Shown: positions 42,301 through 51,510, counted from the stretch's first letter. The stretch is DNA of 64,000 nt from Bolinopsis microptera (GCF_026151205.1 NC_087076.1:23180828-23244827), one strand, 5' to 3'. Notes: generated by a model not told the origin, from the sequence alone. A program made the numbers and translations.

Positions 42301-45300
42301 ATGTTCACCTGGAGCAAAGAGACTCTGAAGAAATTTGGCAAGCCGTACGGAAAGTTAAAGGACATTGCGGACGCTAAGAACTTCAACAGACTGAATAAGC
42401 CGGATATTGTCGATGTGTGTGGTCGATCTTTTGAGTATACGAACTATCTTATGGAGACCGTTGAAACGTATAAGAATGTGTTGACCAGACTTCAGGGTCA
42501 GTTAATTGAGAAGCAAGAGCAGGTTATCAGTGTTCAGGCCGAGCTATCAGCTTGCAAGACTGAGCAACTTGAAGCGATGAAGAAAACTGTGTCAAGTTCA
42601 GTTGCTGATTCAGTGAAAGCGGAGTTCCAATCTTACAGCTCTGTCGTTCAAAGTTGGCCAGCACAGTCTCCAGTAATCAGCCCGGAAGCATTGACGTCTG
42701 TAGTCAAGACTATTGTTGCAGAGGAGGACCGCAGCAGGAACCTTCTTATCTTCGGTCTGCCTGAGGAAAAAGAAGAGAAGCTCGAATCTCAAGTCAGTGA
42801 AGTTCTGGAAACTATTGGCATAAAGCCAAAAGTAGAGGCTCAGAGAATAGGAAAAAAGAAAACGGTTGACTCAACGCGACCAGTTAAAGTTATCACCTCA
42901 AACTCGCTCATCGTTGATCAGATTCTGAGGAATGCCAGGAACCTGCGGCAGAGTGAGAAGTTTAAGACAGTTTTCTTGAGCCCTGATCGGTCTGTCGAAC
43001 AGAGAAGCTCCGGAAAGATCTGGTACAGGACATGAAGAAGCGGGCACTTGCAGAACCGACCAAAAAGTTTTGCATAAAGGACGGGCAAATTTATTGTGCC
43101 GATGAGAGCAACGGTTGACAACTTTTTTTGAGTGTGTGTTTCGTGTGCTGTTTTGGTATGTTTTGGACCATGTTTGTGAGGGACATATTGGTAGCTGTAG
43201 TTATTTTCTATACAGTATACAAGACTGAATAGTCTTCAGGCTTTAGCTGAGCTTTAATTTCCGACGCAGTTTTGTTGAGCCACTAGTCCATGATGGGGAA
43301 TATAAACAATATATTTAACTCTTAATGGTCATAGCTACTTTTAATTTCATGAATCATACAGATTTTAAAGTACGCTGGTACGATTTTTATCTTATTAAAT
43401 TGCTGTTCAATATCTATTTTAGTAAACATTAACTGGGGTAGTAAAACCCAGTTCCCAATCAATCATCACGTGACATAATACATTATATATTATACATTAT
43501 ACATAATACATTATACATTATACATTATATAGTATACATTATACATTATACGTAATACATTATACATAATACATAATACATTATACATTATACACTATAT
43601 ATTATACATTATACATTATACATTATACATTATAGACAGTTTTTGGGTTTTCCAAATAGTTTCTGATTATTCTGATTTGCGACAAATGATATTGCACTGT
43701 TAGGATAAACGACGTTTCAAAGTAACAACTTCTTATTCATGCTGACAAAATTGGTAAATATGTGAGAAAACTGTCTCATAAAATTTATTAATCAAAAATG
43801 GCTAAACGACAACAAATTGTTCAAATACTCGACTAAAATTAGAATCAAAATCTATATATATACAACACTACTCGATCTGCTATTCAATAAACTTAAAACA
43901 TCCACTAAACAGCAAGTACGTGATTGTGATCGTGTGATGGAATGACATGTACAGTGATAACAGATGCTAAGATGTAAGTGATAACAGATGATTATAAGGT
44001 AAAAGATACAATACATGTGAGATGGTGTATACACAATGTGAGTGAAAATATAGTGAGTGGTTACTGATTGTGAGCGAGATGTGAAAAACCATTAAAACTT
44101 ACTACTGCTAGAAAACTTAAACTGTATGCAATAAAAAGGGAATGAAACTAAAATATCTAAAATTCTTCAGTACTAGCTATGATAAAACGTTTAATAGTAT
44201 CCAGTTCTTCTCTCTTGTTAATTGTAGGGTTCAGATTAATAATAAACATCGCTTCGAAAATCTTTCTTCTGACAGTATTGGGTTCAATTCTTAAAATATC
44301 TACCTCTAAACTGGGATTTAACCCCTCATGACAGCTCGAATAATGTATGGCAAAAGCTTGACTAACATTAGAAGGGGTAGCAGGGTAGGTAGCGTAACGT
44401 AAGTGTTCTCCTACACGAGCATGTACTTTCCTACTGGTTTCTCCAACGTACAGCTGGTCACATAATTTACACTTAATCTTATATACAACATTCTTCACTT
44501 CACAATCTTTATTACAAACTATCAAAGGACAAATTTTACATGAATTAATACTGCACACACGTTTATCATACGGTCTGTTACTACATAAAATATTTCTCAA
44601 TTTCGAAGTAGGTTTAAAGTTTACTTTAATAGGTAAATTGTTCTGCTTAACATAATTTCTAATCTTATTGCTAGTACTGTCCGAAATAAAATCTAAATTA
44701 AGAACTATCCTGGAATCATCCTCAACACTCTGACGCCTGTTAGAATTACTACTGTTACAATAACGTCTTGGGTTCTGGTAACCGTTTTTCTGTAATAGAT
44801 CATCAAGGAGTCTGAGAGAGTGCTCCTTTTCCGCTGGGCCAGATGAGATACGGCAAGCCTCGCTATATAGGTTCTTCACTGTATTAATCTTAACAGACTC
44901 AGGATGGCAAGAGTTGTTGTGCAGGGTAATATCCTTTTGTTGCGGCTTGCGGTACAATCTGCTGGTTAATTTACCGTTTGGCTCGATCCGGACCTCAGTG
45001 TTTAGGAAGGGGATAAAATCGTCCTGTTGTTCTGGAAAGTCGACCTCCCACTTCAACTTTTTGTCCGGATCTTGGTCTGCAATCTGTTGAACCAGAGCAA
45101 GGGCTTCTTCTTTCGTCTCTGCAGTACTGGCAGCATCATCTATGTAGCGTTTGTAGAAGTTCGATAAGTATACCGATAGGTAGTGTCGATCGGTGTAGAT
45201 AGAGTTCTTCTCGAACTTGTACACTCTAATGATGGCACAGAAGGGCCCTGGCTTCAAACCCATGAACAGACCATCCTGCTGTAGCCAGAGAGTCCTGTTA

Positions 45301-47483
45301 TACACAAAGAAAGAGTTGGTAAGGATGTGTAGTAGGATCTCATGAATGTCTGTCAGGCTGAGTCCCATCAGGTCCAAACTGTCTCGGTGCTCTGTAGCTA
45401 GCTCAATGACATCGTCTATACAGCCCTGTACGTTTATGTTAGTGTATAAAGCTGAAATATCCGCGGCAAAGAACTTTCTCCTGGCAAGCTGTTCCTGAGA
45501 GATCTGGCGGAGCATCTCTATGTGCTGGATTAAATTATTCAGGTGACTAGGCACCTCATTAAGGAGAGGTTTAAGAATGGTCGTCACTAGCCAACTGAGT
45601 CTCTCTGTAGGTGAGTCCACGCAGCTGATGATGGGTCTAACCTTAACCTGCTCAAGAGGGATCGTCGAGCGGAAGCTCTCCGGAGGGTTCTTGTGGGTCT
45701 TGATTTGGACGTACATGACTGGGAGGCTGACATGGTCAGGAACTCTGATCCGTCGCTTGTAGTCGTCGTCAAGGTTCCGCTGTGATGAGATCTTCTTCCA
45801 CAGGTTATTCGACTCCTTCACCAGGTTCTCCGTCTTCTTCTTGATGAGCTGTGTGAGCTGTTGAGAGGTGGGTTCCGCTACTGAGACAGTTTTACCGTTG
45901 ATTTTTCTCGTGGGAAGCACACGCTGGTACACAGCTGTCTCCTGGAGGTGATTCTCTGTTAGATGCCGATGTGTGTCCTTAGTTGTCACCACAAACTCAC
46001 CGCACTTGTCTGATACCGACACGTGTAACGTCCTGTCTGTCAGAAGGGAGCGTAAACCATCTTTCTGAAAACGAGTGAGGTTATCCTGTGGGTTGGTGTT
46101 AGTCACGAGGTCCTGTACAAAGCGGTTAAACTGTGCCAGCTTGTCCTCTAAAACCGGGTGAGTGGGGTCAGGTGTACTGGTGAATGGTGAGGGAAAGGGA
46201 CACAATCTCCTCACTTTGCTGGAACTCGACTCCTCGGTGGGCTCAATCGGGGCACTAACTTCCGCAACTTATACATTATACATTATACATTACATTATAC
46301 ATACATACATTATACATTATATATTATACATTATATATAGTATACATTATATAGTATACATTATACATTATATATTATACATTATACATTATCACGTAGA
46401 GGTCCGTTGGATCTAGGCAATCTCCTCGGTCGACTCAGCCGAATGATAGGAAACTTAATTGAGGGTTAAATGAGGAGGGGTACCTGTTAAAAGTTCAAGA
46501 AATTTCCTAGGATACACCTTAACTGCATACTGTAAACATAGTACTATTAACTATTATTAACTATTAACTATTACCTGACATTTAAAATAGAGAAATGTAC
46601 AATGTACATTTAAATAATGTACAATGTACATTAAACTGATTATATTAATCTTTAATCCTGCCCCCCACGCGACGTGGGATGTGTGTATTGGCCGTATTCT
46701 CATTTAACACTTTCTTAAAACATTGACATCATTAAAGAGACATCCAGTCTTTATTTGCCCAAATCATTTGGGCCAAATGGGTACGTTAATATTATAAGCG
46801 TATCCCTTTACCTCTAAATAAAATTAGGTGACTCCGAATTAATCTGTGATTACCTTGGATTTGGGAAGCTCATATTGTACATTATAAATTATGTATTATA
46901 CATTATATATTATACATTATACATTATCACGTAGCTTATATTGGGGTCATATCTGTTTTTAACGACATATGATGGACAGTACAAAGGATAAAGTAGTGAG
47001 GCTTTATTAAAACTTATTTTATTGTGCTATTTTAAAGATCATGACGTTAGTAGATTCAAATAGATCTAACGTCATCAAAATACAACAAGTCCATTCAATA
47101 ACTTACGACAAATGTTAACATATAATAATATATTTATAGCTAGAATGATATTCGGTCTCTTTTCGCGAAATTAAAACACCAGTTCTTATGATGAATAAAT
47201 ATAATAGGAACGTAGCCTCATGTGTGTGTTGTTTCCTTTGTCACGTGTCTAGATACAGTAAAGATATAAAAGATTTAATATCTCCTTATTTCAGGCTGAT
47301 CAGCTGGCTACACGATCGTGGAACTGTAGTTTTATAGAGACCAGTGCTAAAACAGACACTAACGTGAGGGAACTGTTCGTGGAACTGGTCAGGAAAACTA
47401 ACCAGTACATGGGCATGACCCAGAAAACCACTAAGAATAGCAGCAGGAAGGGAATCAGGAAGTTTAAGTGCGAAATCTTATGA
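30097..47483 (+). CDS. Rap-family small GTPase
   Basis: Five exons give 193 residues from ATG 30103 (195 from 30097): 30103-30142, 35476-35573, 35856-36002, 37028-37135 and 47295-47483. All junctions are GT-AG with agreeing phases (1,0,0,0). It is a membrane-bound GTP switch of the Ras superfamily. Visible motifs are P-loop GAGGVGKS split by intron 1, effector loop [24 protein letters not shown] (Thr where Ras has Gln61, a Rap trait), NKCD, ETSAK, a basic stretch RKGIRKFK and the CAAX end CEIL, which predicts geranylgeranylation because X is Leu. Phe in IEDFY is found in Rap2 and not Rap1, so Rap2-like is my best placement, though the sequence is divergent. Introns 1 and 4 (5.3 and 10.2 kb) are packed with mobile elements. 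A gtaagt donor 14 nt after the stop and a tatttcag acceptor near 48167 suggest a spliced 3' UTR. Confidence 0.93.
30234..30382. mobile_element. 149-bp hAT-like MITE
   Basis: The ends CAGGGACAAAAGGATTTCGC and its exact reverse complement enclose 149 bp rich in tttcgcgat motifs. TTGACGAT flanks both sides (30226-30233, 30383-30390), a perfect 8-bp target duplication. CAGGG ends with 8-bp duplication are classic for hAT. It lies in intron 1 of the GTPase gene. Confidence 0.95.
31805..33949 (+). CDS. ankyrin-repeat-type gene nested in the GTPase intron
   Basis: Six exons join in agreeing phase: 31805-31861, 32010-32214, 32409-32524, 32684-32837, 33402-33578 and 33792-33949 (867 nt). The start reads [17 protein letters not shown]. 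Exons 2-3 carry ankyrin-like sequence ([35 protein letters not shown]). Exon 5 reads [20 protein letters not shown] and exon 6 includes [12 protein letters not shown], ending RKPL-stop. One in-frame TAA (32516-32518) sits six bases before the exon-3 donor, so the gene is broken, misassembled, or ends there in one isoform. A further open segment (34205-34400) follows in another phase. Ankyrin repeats mediate protein contacts; no more specific function can be named. It shares strand with the host gene but has its own ATG. Confidence 0.6.
32880..33330 (+). repeat. TGTGTCTG-type microsatellite
   Basis: Imperfect tgtgtctg repeats become pure TG at 33288-33327. The tract lies in an intron of the nested gene. 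Cys/Val/Leu-rich frames through it are artefacts. Confidence 0.95.
34205..34400 (+). CDS. possible extra 3' exon of the nested gene
   Basis: After a tcttttcag acceptor a frame stays open for 64 codons ([34 protein letters not shown]) and ends in TAA. Entry is in phase 2, which does not match the phase-1 donor (gacg|gtaata at 33954) of the preceding exon, and that exon also has a TAG. An ancestral longer product interrupted by small mutations would explain both. Confidence 0.4.
35338..35358 (+). repeat. duplicated scrap of GTPase exon 2 (P-loop codons)
   Basis: tgttggaaaatcagccctca here is identical to the start of exon 2 at 35477. It has no acceptor AG and lies just outside the right inverted end of the 4.8-kb element. 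Confidence 0.85.
36208..36235. repeat. 28-bp palindrome in GTPase intron 3
   Basis: Arms of 13 bp (CCAGTACATAATG / CATTATGTACTGG) surround TG, preceded by cattatacat repeats. Confidence 0.8.
36308..36485 (+). repeat. dispersed repeat, copy 1 (second copy 46395-46562)
   Basis: Shared words include actcagccgaatgatagg, ttaattgagggttaaatgag, cctaggatac and tactgtaaacatagtacta. The two ~175-bp copies lie in different introns of the GTPase gene in the same orientation. A third partial copy at 29043 is the insertion site of the foldback element. Confidence 0.85.
36975..37020 (+). repeat. 11-bp repeat next to an acceptor site
   Basis: Four copies of cacgtcataac occupy the place of the polypyrimidine tract directly before GTPase exon 4 (acceptor ctcgcag at 37027). 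Confidence 0.85.
37321..38883 (+). CDS. LINE ORF1, nucleic-acid-binding protein
   Basis: This is the first ORF of the CR1-like LINE, 520 residues from ATG 37321 (the frame is open from 37273). The N-terminus has a PHD-like zinc pattern ([20 protein letters not shown]). A charged coiled-coil region follows (about residues 105-190), then a C-terminal zinc knuckle [14 protein letters not shown] and two more Cys/His clusters ([17 protein letters not shown]). CR1-group ORF1 proteins bind the element's RNA and form the particle. The stop TGA is directly after ATG at 38878-38880, preceded by a slippery heptamer. Confidence 0.9.
   Translation: MEKSAHNSAKNLLVNGLCKACSNDEVVKSTDIVQCFWCKDSFHAINCDETCNVSAPTVFTAHLSHAVNNTSSYAKRFGRFLFICNDCSTAEEEKRAATTVDRVGLLDNKIDAINLEFREEMSELKTLLKEQLSQKPERAQERSSDQVDFMKQFAEQFSSLKEDLTKNINDVIDNKVNTVVTKSGTVSHTKDVLYSSLFTDSNSSTPSAQPPHVPIAPTRTQPSSPEILILSPKEEQSVNAATMTNVKKFATDKLKSSQVVFLRCNENNKKVSIGFPNAEIRDKATSLLNDGNTLDSYGYQSKNGNKMLPKVTIYGVSSEVLDDIDTTAVGNDADKLRDLEKNHLVAQIVEKNSSIKDLYEAGHTISIVYLNKIKRFTNDKQERIELTIGIKLSPSVYRVLFNQQQGSLYLGSRRYKVTDRFYIKQCYHCQMIGHTSVDCNEVKTNKHPTCMYCMGSHRSSACQFKQKKDKHACARCLASTHTNDAENSRTHNAAAYDCPVLVRETKRIAANTDFISKNVM
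38859..41831 (+). CDS. LINE ORF2, endonuclease-reverse transcriptase
   Basis: The frame opens after a stop at 38856 and overlaps the end of ORF1 by 25 nt. The AP-like endonuclease occupies roughly residues 10-240, with [29 protein letters not shown] and SSDHYLV. Reverse transcriptase follows at about 480-750: [16 protein letters not shown] (motif A), [13 protein letters not shown] (motif B), [11 protein letters not shown] (motif C). The C-terminal segment [23 protein letters not shown] is typical of CR1. All catalytic residues are present. There is no ATG before GVLEM, which is inside the endonuclease, so translation probably enters by frameshift from ORF1. Confidence 0.9.
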   Translation, partial: LYFKKRNVKLGANRQKSQLSIGCFNARSLCNKTCGVLEMLKDNSISICCITETWLKTNDRAKFAEIRDFGFDIISAPRRGRGGGVGFLFNPKMISPVRNDVTKYSSFEVLECVIKTAGEIIRLCVVYRSTQAKAKYDETKISKFMDDFDRYLDNLLLKTGSPIICGDFNFHVEDIYNNVAQNFIALCESKGFLRHVDSPTHISGGTLDLLFTLGCVSDSLSVTDMMVETSTGTSSDHYLVSFQVPVTFDLHKARTYEEKDVRELSKIDIDKFREDLFCSELNLSEYQSLDEAVNLYQNVLEQVLDKHAPLITKRFTAEKSDFWDNKCQISVRERRRAKRKAKKYPENDEFKTTHFEKCVDAEITINRARDGYYDKQLSSCKGDSKGTYKVINKLLDKEYGSNKLPNGEDIEVAAKLKTFFDQKVKTIYSNIEKEIQNTSLNGQGTKDSTSIDNAKCRLNQFKEVSLSDLETLIKSLPNKSSVLDVIPMWLFKNCLPELLPIIHYIVNESLRVGKFPSALKEASIRPGLKKPTLDVDELKNYRPISNLTYLSKILEKVVHCQLNEYADVNNLFSPYQSGYRKFHSCETAVTKIHNDILMMIDSKSNVVLLLLDLSAAFDTINHNLLLTKLKNAYGITELALSWLQCYLNNRTFKVKVKKATSSEGYLDIGVPQGSILGPLLFILYTRDLEEIVTKYGFSIHLYADDTQVYFTFDVHSSNPDLTAVKNCFLEIKQWMTVNFLKLNDEKTEFIDIGPYVSPIQTMDLGDLSICPVSKAKNLGFLFDHQMNLDSQINAVSKVCYLNQRDLARIGSKLSHDLKVQLVHSNILCFIDYCNSVYYGITEKNLHKLQKIQNNAARFIFGLYRKKIREPIMPYLKKLHFLPVRFRIKFKISLLVFKCLNNIAPQYLQGHVNLREVRRQSSRLDDDFYLLKVPPAPHFRRTDAAFMFCGPKIWNELPYSVRSLSSVECFKNALKTFYFQLAFDNISNICP
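38868..38874 (+). other. candidate -1 frameshift site A_AAA_AAC
   Basis: The heptamer is in register with ORF1 (codons AAA at 38869-38871 and AAC at 38872-38874) and lies six nucleotides before the ORF1 stop. Slipping back one base enters the ORF2 frame exactly (CGT AAT GTG AAA). A_AAA_AAC is one of the strongest known -1 slippery sequences. No obvious stem-loop or pseudoknot follows. Confidence 0.55.
42056..42182 (+). repeat. 47-bp tandem repeat, three copies
   Basis: ctctcactgccgttttaaaa..gctctcattagtcgaaatacac is repeated three times immediately upstream of the second LINE ORF1; a partial copy lies on the far side of the inserted LINE (37148-37175). Tandem 5' monomers are used as promoters in some LINEs, which is a possible role. 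Confidence 0.8.
42256..43118 (+). pseudogene. LINE ORF1 relic, frameshifted
   Basis: From ATG 42256 a frame reads [19 protein letters not shown], a coiled coil (about residues 80-125), then an RRM-like region ([55 protein letters not shown]). At about 43005 the frame breaks; a neighbouring frame continues [20 protein letters not shown] to a TGA at 43116-43118. This is the L1-type transposase-22-like ORF1 architecture common in animal LINEs. No ORF2 follows, so this is an ORF1-only remnant. Confidence 0.75.
43440..43640. repeat. ATTATACAT simple-sequence tract (left of the Penelope-like ORF)
   Basis: Irregular repeats of cattatacatt and cataata. The same vocabulary resumes at 46264-46392, directly at the other side of the Penelope-like ORF, and near 46870-46930. 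Confidence 0.85.
44157..46262 (-). CDS. Penelope-like element protein (reverse transcriptase + GIY-YIG)
   Basis: One continuous frame of ~700 codons lies on the minus strand. The N-terminal region includes [17 protein letters not shown]. Reverse-transcriptase core features follow: [25 protein letters not shown] (motif A), [23 protein letters not shown] (motif C, YIDD), and [10 protein letters not shown]. Near the end, [20 protein letters not shown], then RVGEHL form a GIY-YIG-type endonuclease with cysteines. That combination defines Penelope-like elements. No ATG was found at the start: the frame enters from [13 protein letters not shown] and is cut off by the attatacatt tract at 46263, so the 5' end is lost. 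The catalytic motifs are intact. Confidence 0.9.
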   Translation of the reverse strand, partial: EVSAPIEPTEESSSSKVRRLCPFPSPFTSTPDPTHPVLEDKLAQFNRFVQDLVTNTNPQDNLTRFQKDGLRSLLTDRTLHVSVSDKCGEFVVTTKDTHRHLTENHLQETAVYQRVLPTRKINGKTVSVAEPTSQQLTQLIKKKTENLVKESNNLWKKISSQRNLDDDYKRRIRVPDHVSLPVMYVQIKTHKNPPESFRSTIPLEQVKVRPIISCVDSPTERLSWLVTTILKPLLNEVPSHLNNLIQHIEMLRQISQEQLARRKFFAADISALYTNINVQGCIDDVIELATEHRDSLDLMGLSLTDIHEILLHILTNSFFVYNRTLWLQQDGLFMGLKPGPFCAIIRVYKFEKNSIYTDRHYLSVYLSNFYKRYIDDAASTAETKEEALALVQQIADQDPDKKLKWEVDFPEQQDDFIPFLNTEVRIEPNGKLTSRLYRKPQQKDITLHNNSCHPESVKINTVKNLYSEACRISSGPAEKEHSLRLLDDLLQKNGYQNPRRYCNSSNSNRRQSVEDDSRIVLNLDFISDSTSNKIRNYVKQNNLPIKVNFKPTSKLRNILCSNRPYDKRVCSINSCKICPLIVCNKDCEVKNVVYKIKCKLCDQLYVGETSRKVHARVGEHLRYATYPATPSNVSQAFAIHYSSCHEGLNPSLEVDILRIEPNTVRRKIFEAMFIINLNPTINKREELDTIKRFIIASTEEF
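46264..46392. repeat. ATTATACAT simple-sequence tract (right of the Penelope-like ORF)
   Basis: Same repeat as at 43440-43640. The Penelope-like copy therefore seems to have entered, or ended within, this simple sequence. Confidence 0.85.
46395..46562 (+). repeat. dispersed repeat, copy 2
   Basis: Counterpart of 36308-36485, including the tactgtaaacatagtacta end and an extended ttaactatta run. Confidence 0.85.
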
Positions 47484-47726
47484 GCGCCCTGTTTTTGGTA
47501 AGTTTGTCCATGTTTTATTCGTTGAGTATATTGTGTTGGAGATATTTCAATAACTAATTACTGATGCACTCTTTTGTTCATGCCACGCAGAGTTGGCCTT
47601 GCATGGAGAGTTTGTCGTGTTAGTCAAATAAGGAACATGTTTTTTGTCCTGTGCGTTGAATATTTATTTATATAAAAAACAGGGCGATATTGTTTGATGT
47701 TGTATGTTATTTATGGTGTGTCGGAG

Positions 47727-47961
47727 AGAGAGAGAGAGGGAGGGAGGGAGGGAGGGAGGGAGGGAGGGAGGGAGGGAGGGAGGGAGGGAGGGAGGGAGGG
47801 AGGGAGGGAGGGAGGTAGGGAGGGAGGGAGGGAGGGGGAGGGAGGGAGGGAGGGAGGGAGGGAGGGAGGGAGGGAGGGAGGGAGGGAGGGAGGGAGGGAG
47901 GGAGGGAGGGAGGGAGGGAGGGAGGGACGGAGGGACGGAGGGAGGGAGGGAGGGAGGGAGA

Positions 47962-48034
<73 letters not shown>

Positions 48035-48054
48035 AGGGAGGGAGGGAGGGAGGG
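47727..48054 (+). repeat. (GGGA)n then (GGCA)n microsatellite
   Basis: About 230 bp of ggga, then ~70 bp of ggca, then ggga again. It lies in the presumed 3'-UTR intron of the GTPase gene. Confidence 0.97.
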
Positions 48055-48169
48055 AGTATGCTAAGTATGTTTATGTAATGATGAATTAGATAAATGTAAT
48101 GAATACGATAAATGTAATGTAATGATGAGTATGATAAATATCTAACATGATTTTTCCGTATTTCAGGCG

Positions 48170-49870
48170 TGGTAGGAATGCAGACTTAAGACGGATTTTT
48201 ACACGAACGACGCTTAATTCGATTATTCAGGGCTTTGATTCTGTGTATATATTTTAATAGATTATAATATATAGAGTTTAATACAGGTGATGATGATAAT
48301 GATACAAGTTGATCTCTGATGACTGTAATAAGAGCATGTGGCTTTACCTTTCCTTTTTTCCCTTCAATTTGTTTTAGCATTTTAAACGGTTTACTTTTTG
48401 CTCTGAGAGTACTTTAAAAGTGATTTTAACGGTTCGGGTTGTTTTTGTTAAGTTCATCGAGTTTAGAAGAATTTCCATCAGTGCATATTTTTAAAGATTT
48501 GGTTCAGACTTCAGATTGAATGGGTTGAAATTTGAGTGCTTTTTTCTTGAATCTAGTGATCTCACGATGATCATAGCATTTAATTCATGGTTTTAACGCG
48601 ATTGCTTTAATAAATACGGCCCAATTTATGCTCCTAAAAAGTTGAATTCGCAATGATTAATATTTGAAAAGTAATGCTGGTGCATGCATAATTTTTCTTT
48701 CAAGATTTCACTGAATTACTTTTTGTAAATCGAACTTAACACGTTAATCGTTCCTAATTTAATTACAAATGGTCAAGGTCACCATGGCAATTAATTAATT
48801 ACTTAATTAATTACTTCCTTACCATATTAAGGTGGATTTGATAGAAAGCTGAATATTGTACGAGCTGAATGTCGCTACATGGCCAGCTGTTTTTCAAGCT
48901 ATTTATATTAAACTTGGTTTTTGATACGATAAATGAAAACCTTAAATCTATTGCTTTATAAATTGTACTAACGATTGTATCTACATTACCCTTTGGAATG
49001 CCAGATTTTGAGCCTTTTTCGCAAGATTTATACAACATGTTTATCTTGAAGAGAACTCTGCTTGGAAGAAGAATAATTTTGCTAAGATTATGTTTGCGTT
49101 TCATTGCTCAACAGCTGTTCGAAGGATCAAATATAAGATTATGGAAGAAGAATACATTTTTAAACCTGAAGTGTAAGCATGATACTTGTGCAGTTTGCAC
49201 TACAAAGCCGTACTTTAATCCGGCTGACTTACAACTCTGAACTCTATAAAACTTTACGAGAAAACGTTCGATAGTGAAAAAGAGAGATAGTGTTAGTTGT
49301 ACATTATAATTTGTTTATAAAAACTCAACATGCGTCAATCTTCTTTGTTTGAAATTGCAAATTGTGAATAATTCTATTTCAAGCCGTATTATATGTATAT
49401 AATATATATATATACTACTATATACTACAGTTTTCTTTATCTGGCCATTATTTCTGTTTCTTCGGAAATACCACAAAAAGAATAAAGATATTTTGGAGAC
49501 ACGCAAGTGACCTAGTAGTATTATATATATGCACGTCTTGAAAATCTACCTTTATTTATAATAACACAACACGTACAATGCTACATATGTAGGAGGTACT
49601 CAGTGAAGCTGTTTGTTGATCACTACTAAAAATAACGGTAAATATCACACCTTGCTAAACGCACAGTTTTACAAGTCAGTTTTACAAGTGTCAACATGCA
49701 ATGCCTCCCCCTGGGCTGCTTGCAGAGCTGGACACATTGTTAAGTACGCTGCTTGCAATCCCGCATAACTACAGTCTTGGAATGCACGTTCTGACAACGG
49801 CTACACTTTTTGCGGATTTAATTTAAAGTTAATTATAAGATAAATATTTTCATGAATATTAAGTGTAGCA
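48170..49870. other. AT-rich stretch, probable 3' UTR at its start
   Basis: The first part may be the last GTPase exon (acceptor tatttcag near 48167; taataaata near 48610 is a possible poly(A) signal). Two overlapping frames on opposite strands near 48811-49240 have no recognisable content. Nothing else is supported. Confidence 0.4.
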
Positions 49871-49877
49871 AATTAGG

Positions 49878-50473
49878 CAATCTTCTTACACTGGCTCCTT
49901 ACACTGGCTCCTTACACAGTTACACTGGCTCCTTACACAGCTCAGTTACACTGGCTCCTTACACAGCTCAGTTACACTGGCTCCTTACACAGTTACACTG
50001 GCTCCTTACACAGTTACACTGGCTCCTTACACAGTTACACTGGCTCCTTACACAGTTACACTGGCTCCTTACACAGTTAAACTGGCTCCTTACACTGGCT
50101 CCTTACACTGGCTCCTTACACAGTTACACTGGCTCCTTACACAGTTACACTGGCTCCTTACACAGTTACACTGGCTCCTTACACAGTTACACTGGCTCCT
50201 TACACAGTTACACTGGCTCCTTACACAGTTACACTGGCTCCTTACACTGGCTCCTTACACAGTTACACTGGCTCCTTACACAGTTACACTGGATCCTTAC
50301 ACTGGCTCCTTACACAGTTACACTGGCTCCTTACACAGTTACACTGGATCCTTACACTGGCTCCTTACACAGTTACACTGGCTCCTTACACTGGCTCCTT
50401 ACACAGTTACACTGGCTCCTTACACAGTGACACTGGCTCCTTACACTGGCTCCTTACACAGTTACACTGGCTC
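49878..50473 (+). repeat. 21-bp minisatellite ACACTGGCTCCTTACACAGTT
   Basis: Over 30 units of 21 bp, alternating with a 14-bp shorter form (acactggctcctt) and a few ggatcc variants. Frames through it (YTGSLHS repeats) are artefacts. Confidence 0.95.
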
Positions 50474-50479
50474 AGTAAG

Positions 50480-51510
50480 GATACTACTCTCCTCCTCCAT
50501 AAGCTTCTTATAAGTAGCACATTGAGCACTTAAAATCCGTCATCACTTAAAAATTGATCCTCATCACGCTCAAGCAGTCGCAGTCAAGCAGCCACGGTGC
50601 CTGGAAATTAGCATTTATTTTAAATACCCTTTCAAGGTTGGACCTAGTGAGGGATCATAAGTAACCACTCACTATCAGACCTTATATGGTGTTTTGGAAT
50701 TATATCGTAAACTGAATTTCAGTGGTCGGGCATAGTTCACATCTCATGAAGTTCACTCCTACACATTTTAGAATCTAAATATCATTTAAAGAACAATTAT
50801 GTATCTAGAGTGAAGTAGAGGGATGTTTGAAAAATGGGAGTGGTAACGTGACTCACAAGTTGTATCGTGACGTCATAAGTTGTTTGAAGTCAGTAATTGA
50901 ATACGTCAAAACATCGCCCAACGCATAATCTGAATCTAACAAGTGTCTTTTCCGACGTCACTTTTATCAAATATTTACGCTGATTTGATTACGTGTAAGG
51001 TCAATAATACCCGTTCTTTAGATTTTTGCATTATTGGATTGAGGTATGATATGTGCTAATATGTTTCCAAATTCCAAGAAAACATGCGTCACAGATCAAG
51101 TTGTTAACTTGATCTCTTATATAATAGCAACCTTTTTTTTAAAGACCCGAGGCCGAGGGCCACCCATAAGGGCTTTGAAACCGGTTTATTGAATACAATA
51201 TAATATAAACTCAGGCAATAATATCAAAAAATTTATGTCGATACTAACTGAAATAATATAATCTGTAGGTAAAATAATGATACTGCGGGTCACATAATAT
51301 ATATATAATATAATTATATGCTAATATGTTTCCAAATTCCAAGAAAACATGCGTCACAGACCAAGTTGTTAACTTGATCTCTTATATAGCAACGAAGAAG
51401 CTTTGAATACAAACAAAACTGTTCACCTTGAATATATACCCATTACTTGATTACAAAACATGTGTTTTAACACACGAGTTATCAAATTCTAAATTTTCAG
51501 AATCCTCTCC
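50480..51510. other. gene-free stretch with a direct repeat pair
   Basis: A segment of ~75 bp (tatgtttccaaattccaag..aagttgttaacttgatctc) at 51056-51128 recurs at 51317-51388. Between them lies a T-run followed by gacccgaggccgagggcc. The pair could be an unusually long target duplication or a local copy. No coding is seen. Confidence 0.6.

Noticed and set aside
42610-42792. Minus-strand frames opposite LINE and GTPase coding
   Set aside because: Shadows of the real frames; no independent signals.
47694-48089. EGGREGGREGG frame
   Set aside because: Translation of a GGGA/GGCA microsatellite.
49852-50430. YTGSLHS-repeat protein
   Set aside because: A 21-bp minisatellite is open by chance; unit-length changes and all-frame openness argue against coding.
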